Shown: positions 59,776 to 64,000 of the stretch, one piece after another
How positions within the stretch are numbered: position 1 is the stretch's first letter
Layout: each line of letters opens with the position of its first letter
DNA from: Coniosporium tulheliwenetii
Taxonomy: Eukaryota; Ascomycota; Dothideomycetes
DNA: 64,000 nt
Assembly: GCA_030247845.1 (NCBI GenBank)
Contig: JAPDRP010000010.1
Location: 186,001-250,000 of the forward strand
Reading direction: 5' to 3'
Position numbers and translations under genes: made by a program
Notes under the pieces: model-generated
What the model was told of the DNA's origin: nothing
What the model saw: the letters and a program-made list of their open reading frames with translations, nothing else
The model's database searches: none

Positions 59776-61264
59776 TTGAGCTACCCAGGTATGCCGAATC
59801 CCCTTCGGTGTCTGACCCGTGGGATGGATGTCGCGTATTGATAGTTATCTGCTTGATAATGTTCCCTCTCCACCCTGCCCTTAAAGACCGGGGCCGCGTA
59901 CTAAACGAAGAAGGATCGAGGAGGATTTGCAAGCGAGAACCAGTACGACAGGAAGTATAGAGCGAGTACGAGAGAAGAGATGACACAACGGAAGGAGCTT
60001 TCCGGTAGTAAAGGGCCAGCAAAGCGAGTGCTGTATCGTACCACGAGACAATCGAGAGCCGTACAGAGCTGAATTGAAGCTCGGCTGGATTTTGTCCCGC
60101 AAATGGAAGGAATTGCTTTGTTTTGGACGCTTTGGGACTATCGTTGAGGACAACAAATAGGGACGAAAGCGACCATCGTCCGCTTCAAGTGACAAAGACA
60201 TGGAAGTCTTTGTTCGATAGGGAGTAGACGAGCTTTGCGGAAGATAGCTCACCTTTGCTCTGCTCTTTCGAGGGGAAAGATTCTCGAGATGTTGGTATCC
60301 CATCTTCCTACATCGGAATGTACAGGTTTGTCCCATACCACTTGCCTACCTAGGTATATATTCTGCCGCTAGATACAACCGCCCCCAGCATCACTCTCTG
60401 TTAGTCAGCACCGCAGCTCTATCTTGTCGCTGCTCACCTACTGCTTAGGCTACTCACTCTCTGCTCCAGCGCTGCTTAGGTTGGTCAGGCTGCTCACCCG
60501 TGCTCACGCACCTCCCTGCTCTTCTCCTTAGCCTGTCGCCCCGTCGTGCGAATTTCGTCAACTCTACACGACTGTATCTGGAGGGCCCGTTTTGGCTCCC
60601 AGGGATCTCAAGCTTAACCCTCTGCAATAACAGATCCTTCAATTTCTTAAGACATAGTTGTTTTATGACATAGCGCAGGTTCAGCTTCTGTCCAAGGGGA
60701 AGCTCTCTCTACCGCCTTCTTACTACTTAATCTCTGTTCTGGCCGTTCCTTCTCTGCTACCTGACTACCTTTCTTCCTCGATAGGATCTTATGCCGGCAC
60801 CCCGCGCTGTATCTACTTGCTACAACACAGCTGTATTTTTGTACTTTCCTTCCTTCTTTCGCATTTATCTCTGCTCGCCTAGCCCGATTTGTCCTTCTAT
60901 GAAAATCCTCAAGAAGAAGGGCCCTGAGGCGTTCCCTTAGCTGGTTTGGGCAAAGGGCTGGGAACAAAGCAAAGGGCGTCGATGGTTCCGAAGTTTTCCA
61001 TTGGCTTGAACGAAACACTGAGAGGAGGTTGTTTCTAGGGTTTATTGCTAGGAGCTTATCTACCTTCTAATCACACAGTTGTCTCTGGACTAAGCAATTT
61101 CTCCCAACCATCCGCGCGGAAAAACCTCTGAGTCTACGATGCTCCTGAAAACGATGCCCCTAAAACATTGAGATCTGCTCCCCTTAGCTTCATGGGACGG
61201 CTTCTTCATCCCGACTGGTCCCAGTCATGCGCTTTACACAGAGACGAGCCAAACCCCCGGTAGG
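59776..61264. other. Long intergenic region with CT-rich and GCTCAC-rich stretches
   Basis: About 1.5 kb between the kinase start (-) and the 3' end of the rhodopsin-domain gene (-). From about 60390 to 60530 short motifs such as GCTGCTCAC, CTACTCAC and GTGCTCAC recur at irregular spacing. Open frames on the minus strand (59881-60336, 60647-61018) lack motifs. It presumably includes the kinase promoter and leader. Confidence 0.35.
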
Positions 61265-62573
61265 CTACGGAGGAACCGTGCACTCGATGTGCTGTATATC
61301 TCGCTTGTCGGTACGCCACTTTCCTAAATCGAGCTCGCCGGCCTCGCCCTCGTAAGATCCGTTTCTAACACATAACCTGTCTTGTATAGGCTGACTCTGC
61401 GTGCGGGATAAAGAAGAATCGTAGCGTAAGCCTGGAGAAGCCATTTGACTTTTAGCGTTTGAGGGGCCTCTACTGAGGTCCTTGAGGAGTGCGTAGAAGA
61501 ATGCTACGTTTGCTACAAGACAGGCAGTAGCAATCTCCACTGATGCCCACTAGTATTATTTTTTTAGCAATTAACGTACATTGCAGACTATTAATAATGC
61601 GGTGCTAAACGTACAAATGAACGGCGCTCCTGAGATACGGAATCATTAAGCGTGAGCGGCACACGGGTTATCGTCACTGCAATGACGAATATGCCCACAC
61701 TGAATAAAGGCACTAGTTGGAGCTTCCTAGATTGCACCCGGACTAGTTAGCGAGGTTTCGATTCGTCCCGTTGATAATACTACCCGATTTACCATACTTT
61801 GATAAAGAGGTCGTTGTCTTCCAGACAACTGGTACAGGAAGCAGGATAAGACCCACGTCCGTAGCAATATTCGAAATGCCCATTGTTAACAAATTCGCCA
61901 GTCCCTGGCGACATGGATCTATCTCTTGTGAGCCGACTTTTCGGGACCTGGAAGACAGCAGCTTAGTGTTGAGTACGAACCGTTATTAGGTCTTCCAAGG
62001 TCCCAAAATCTGAAGGCTGAGGTCAGTGCGCTCCATTTGGTAACAGTGAGCGCATTAATATTTCTTACAGCGACAATGGTCTGCATTCTAGGAGGATTAT
62101 CAAAACAATAGCAATGAATGTTAGGACAATAAACCACCACAGCACTCTCAGACCTCGAGTATACCAAGGGGACACATGTGTCAATCTAGAGTAGAAGTTG
62201 AGAAGACAAAGTTTCAAACACCATTCGCTGGATGAGCGGTTAGTTACTTGCATCGTAATGTCTACGCTCCATTGTACTCGTATACGCACAAAAGCGCAAA
62301 GCAGACGCGCGCAGGTAATAATAGCTTTTGAGCAAGGACCTGGTCAGCTAGCGGCGCATCGACCCTACTAAGCTGCCTCGAGAGTCCTACGCATACGCTT
62401 CGGCCGGTGAGGGGTAAAACAGCGAAGGCCATCCAGGCGTCGTCTTGATGCCATGTCCGGTGGCACAAGACGTGGATATTGCATTTACAGAGTAGACGAT
62501 AGCCGCAGCGGAAAGATATTAGTACGACACAAAAAGCAGACGAAGGGATGATGTGATGAAGCGCTTTGTTCAT
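61265..62573 (-). CDS. Fungal rhodopsin-domain (PTH11/SAT4-type) integral membrane protein
   Basis: The start is the ATG at 62571-62573 (MNKALHHIIPSSAF). Exons are 62290-62573, 62069-62227, 61798-62009, 61615-61726 and 61265-61549, with introns of 62, 59, 71 and 65 bases. One missing base near 61945 closes the frame for about 350 residues. Family blocks in order are SAFCVVLISFRCGYRLL, WHQDDAWMAFAVLPLTGRS, VLAQKLLLPARVCFALF, EWCLKLCLLNFYSRL, RGLRVLWWFIVLTFIAIVLI, LECRPLSLFWDLGRPNN, DPCRQGLANLLTMGISNIATDVGLI, LLPVPVVWKT, LQLVPLFSVGIFVIAVTITRVPL and WASVEIATACLVANVAFFYALLKDL. Seven membrane helices are expected. The ECRP motif and the NIATD region are hallmarks of this group. No extracellular cysteine-rich CFEM domain is present. 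The family is often called receptor-like but ligands are mostly unknown. The tail after LLKDL is soluble. Confidence 0.85.
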
Positions 62574-63647
62574 TGCAAAGCGAAGATTGCGATAGTGCAC
62601 TTGTGTGCGACTGTGGGTCAAGGATACCAGGTGGACCGGTTGTTGGATTTTGTTGAAGCCGGAGGCCTTGAGTGGCAAACCCCGCGGATCATTCAGCTTC
62701 CCCTCATTCACACGCAGCAAACTCGGCCCATAAAGCTAGGGTAAAGGTGCCTCCGACTATTCACGGGTCATATCGCGACAAGCTGATAAGTATTCTCCCA
62801 GTCTGCTTGGCCGGACGAGGCGAGATCAACATGCCGTTCCACTGTGCAACAGACTTCAACAGCTCGCAAGCGTAGACGTTTGGGCACATCATGGCGAGAA
62901 TGTCCCGGAAGTAGCAAGGACGCTCTGTACCATCGGACGTAAAGCGAGGGGCGGTAATTTATGTGAGAAAAAAGGGATAAACACATTCGACACGAGTTTT
63001 GGTATGCTTGACCCCCAAACACGTTTTGAGGATGCACACGGGACAAACCCAACTATACCCGAGTCCAAAAGGAGCCAAAAGCGGCCCCCAGAAGATCCGG
63101 AACAGGCTTCCCTTGCGTGGCCTAGGGCCTGTTCAGACTGTGCTCAGGCTTGGCTCAGGCTATGCTCAGGGATGCTCCGGCGCTACTCATGCGCTACTCA
63201 GACGAGCTCACCCCCGGCTTTGGTTAAAGCGGCGACCGCTCAGGCCGCAACATGGAAATGGACTTTGGTGTGGTCAAGTTTCGGGGCAGACTATCAAGGT
63301 ATATGGCTGCGGTTCGACGAAAACTATCCTGGTGCCTTCGAGGACGATACCAGCCATTAGCGGCATATTTGGCCCTATTACATTTTCTGTAGAACTAATA
63401 ACGTATGAATGTACTTTGTGGACGGCAGGCCGACAGGCTCAATTCAAGATGCTTCCAGAGGTCGATCGCTATCCTGAGTCACGTGACGCATGACTTGATT
63501 ATCACCCGGCCAACGAAGTCACGGCAAACATTCTTTTCGAGAGAGAATGACCGCAGCTGCAGATCGACCTGGTAAATCCATCGCGCTTTCCGTGCTCAAC
63601 TCGGTAGAATTGTAGTCAAACCTCGCTGCGCTAGCTACCAATCCAAC
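62574..63647. other. Divergent intergenic region with an 11-base repeat tract
   Basis: About 1.07 kb between the rhodopsin-domain gene (-) and the partial gene at 63648 (+), so both promoters lie here. Apart from the repeat tract at 63131-63212 I see no gene. The frames at 62999-63493 overlap that tract and lack motifs. Confidence 0.4.
63131..63212. repeat. Degenerate 11-base tandem repeat, GCTCAGGCTNN
   Basis: Successive units read GTTCAGACTGT, GCTCAGGCTTG, GCTCAGGCTAT, GCTCAGGGAT and GCTCCGGC, then GCTACTCATGC and GCTACTCAGAC. The period is about 11 bases, close to one DNA turn. The units diverge toward the right. Motifs of the same flavour recur near 60430-60520. Confidence 0.6.
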
Positions 63648-64000
63648 ATGCCTGCAGTCACTCGCGCACGAGCAAAGAAGACGGACAACCCGCCATCACC
63701 AGCGAAGAATGGGTTGAAAGAACCACCCCGCCGAGGCAGGAAGAGGGCTGTTGAAGAGCCCGCCCCAGAATCGGAGAAGAAGAAGACTGCGCCAGCAGTT
63801 GCTGAACAGAAGAAGGCGAAAGAGCCGAAATCAGCTACGGCTCCGACAGCGGCGTCAACTGCGAAGAAGTCGTCGAGCGCAACCGCGAAAAAGTCGGAGA
63901 CGAACAAAATCACAATCACAACCAGGTCGACCAGAGCAAGAAAAGCATCCAAGACAGCCAAAGCAGGTGGATCCACGACGAGGACCAAGAATATCACAGA
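63648..64000 (+). CDS. Basic Lys/Ala/Thr-rich protein, 5' part only
   Basis: From the ATG at 63648 the frame stays open to the window end (117 codons): MPAVTRARAKKTDNPPSPAK, then PPRRGRKRAVEEPAPESEKK, and long Lys/Ala/Ser/Thr stretches. RRGRKR resembles an AT-hook core or a nuclear localisation signal. Its composition is like the N-terminal tail of a chromatin-associated protein, but no folded domain is reached before the edge. The family cannot be named. CT-rich sequence just upstream supports a promoter. Confidence 0.6.
   Translation, partial: MPAVTRARAKKTDNPPSPAKNGLKEPPRRGRKRAVEEPAPESEKKKTAPAVAEQKKAKEPKSATAPTAASTAKKSSSATAKKSETNKITITTRSTRARKASKTAKAGGSTTRTKNIT

Noticed and set aside
61265..62720. 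Several separate small minus-strand genes
   Set aside because: The pieces are consecutive exons of one rhodopsin-domain gene, and splice sites join them in the canonical order of the family.
1..64000. CRISPR arrays, bacterial operons, ribosome binding sites
   Set aside because: The window is eukaryotic, with spliced genes and mitochondrial targeting signals. No direct-repeat/spacer array is seen.

Overview
The window is nuclear DNA of a filamentous ascomycete (Pezizomycotina, possibly Dothideomycetes). The evidence is short introns (mostly 44-100 bases) with GT...AG ends and CTAAC/CTGAC-like branch sites, CT-rich stretches before start codons, and families typical of this group: a HET-domain protein, a fungal rhodopsin-domain membrane protein, a DUF2985 membrane protein, a Ste6-type exporter and a Tc1/mariner-like transposon. 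The class is inference.

Layout. 1.6-9.3 kb: a coiled-coil protein resembling Atg28, an alpha/beta hydrolase and the elongation factor SPT5. 9.9-13.4 kb: two same-strand arrestin-like genes, the second lacking its arrestin N half. 14.4-19.6 kb: an EVE-domain protein with eleven AT-hook-like units, a quinone oxidoreductase-like MDR protein and the NatC subunit NAA38. 20.5-26.2 kb: a large protein with a probable DUF7587 region and a HET-domain protein. 26.9-43.5 kb: RPS2, PP1-like phosphatase PPZ, an aldehyde dehydrogenase, N-terminal methyltransferase NTM1, WDR6/RTT10, the TLDc protein RTC5 and mitochondrial bL36m. 43.9-54.9 kb: a DUF2985 protein, mitochondrial succinate-semialdehyde dehydrogenase, PBDC1 and Ste6. 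55.2-57.2 kb: a Tc1/mariner-like element with perfect 29-base inverted repeats and TA target duplication, lying between the 3' ends of ste6 and a kinase gene. 57.2-64 kb: that kinase, a rhodopsin-domain protein and the 5' part of a basic protein cut by the window edge.

Most genes are unrelated housekeeping genes and do not form one pathway. Themes are translation (RPS2, bL36m, NTM1, WDR6, PBDC1, NAA38), transcription and chromatin (SPT5, EVE/AT-hook) and membrane traffic or transport (arrestins, Ste6, RTC5).

A technical point affects many entries. About thirty conserved reading frames break, and almost every break is explained by one missing base in or beside a short homopolymer, including in the essential gene SPT5. 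In nearly every such gene, adding back the inferred bases makes the total spliced length divisible by three. This looks like consensus error from long reads rather than gene decay, so broken frames are annotated as genes unless there is other evidence of loss. I found no clearly new multi-gene system. The best candidates for a second look are the EVE/AT-hook protein, the truncated arrestin paralog, the transposon and the HET/DUF7587 pair.
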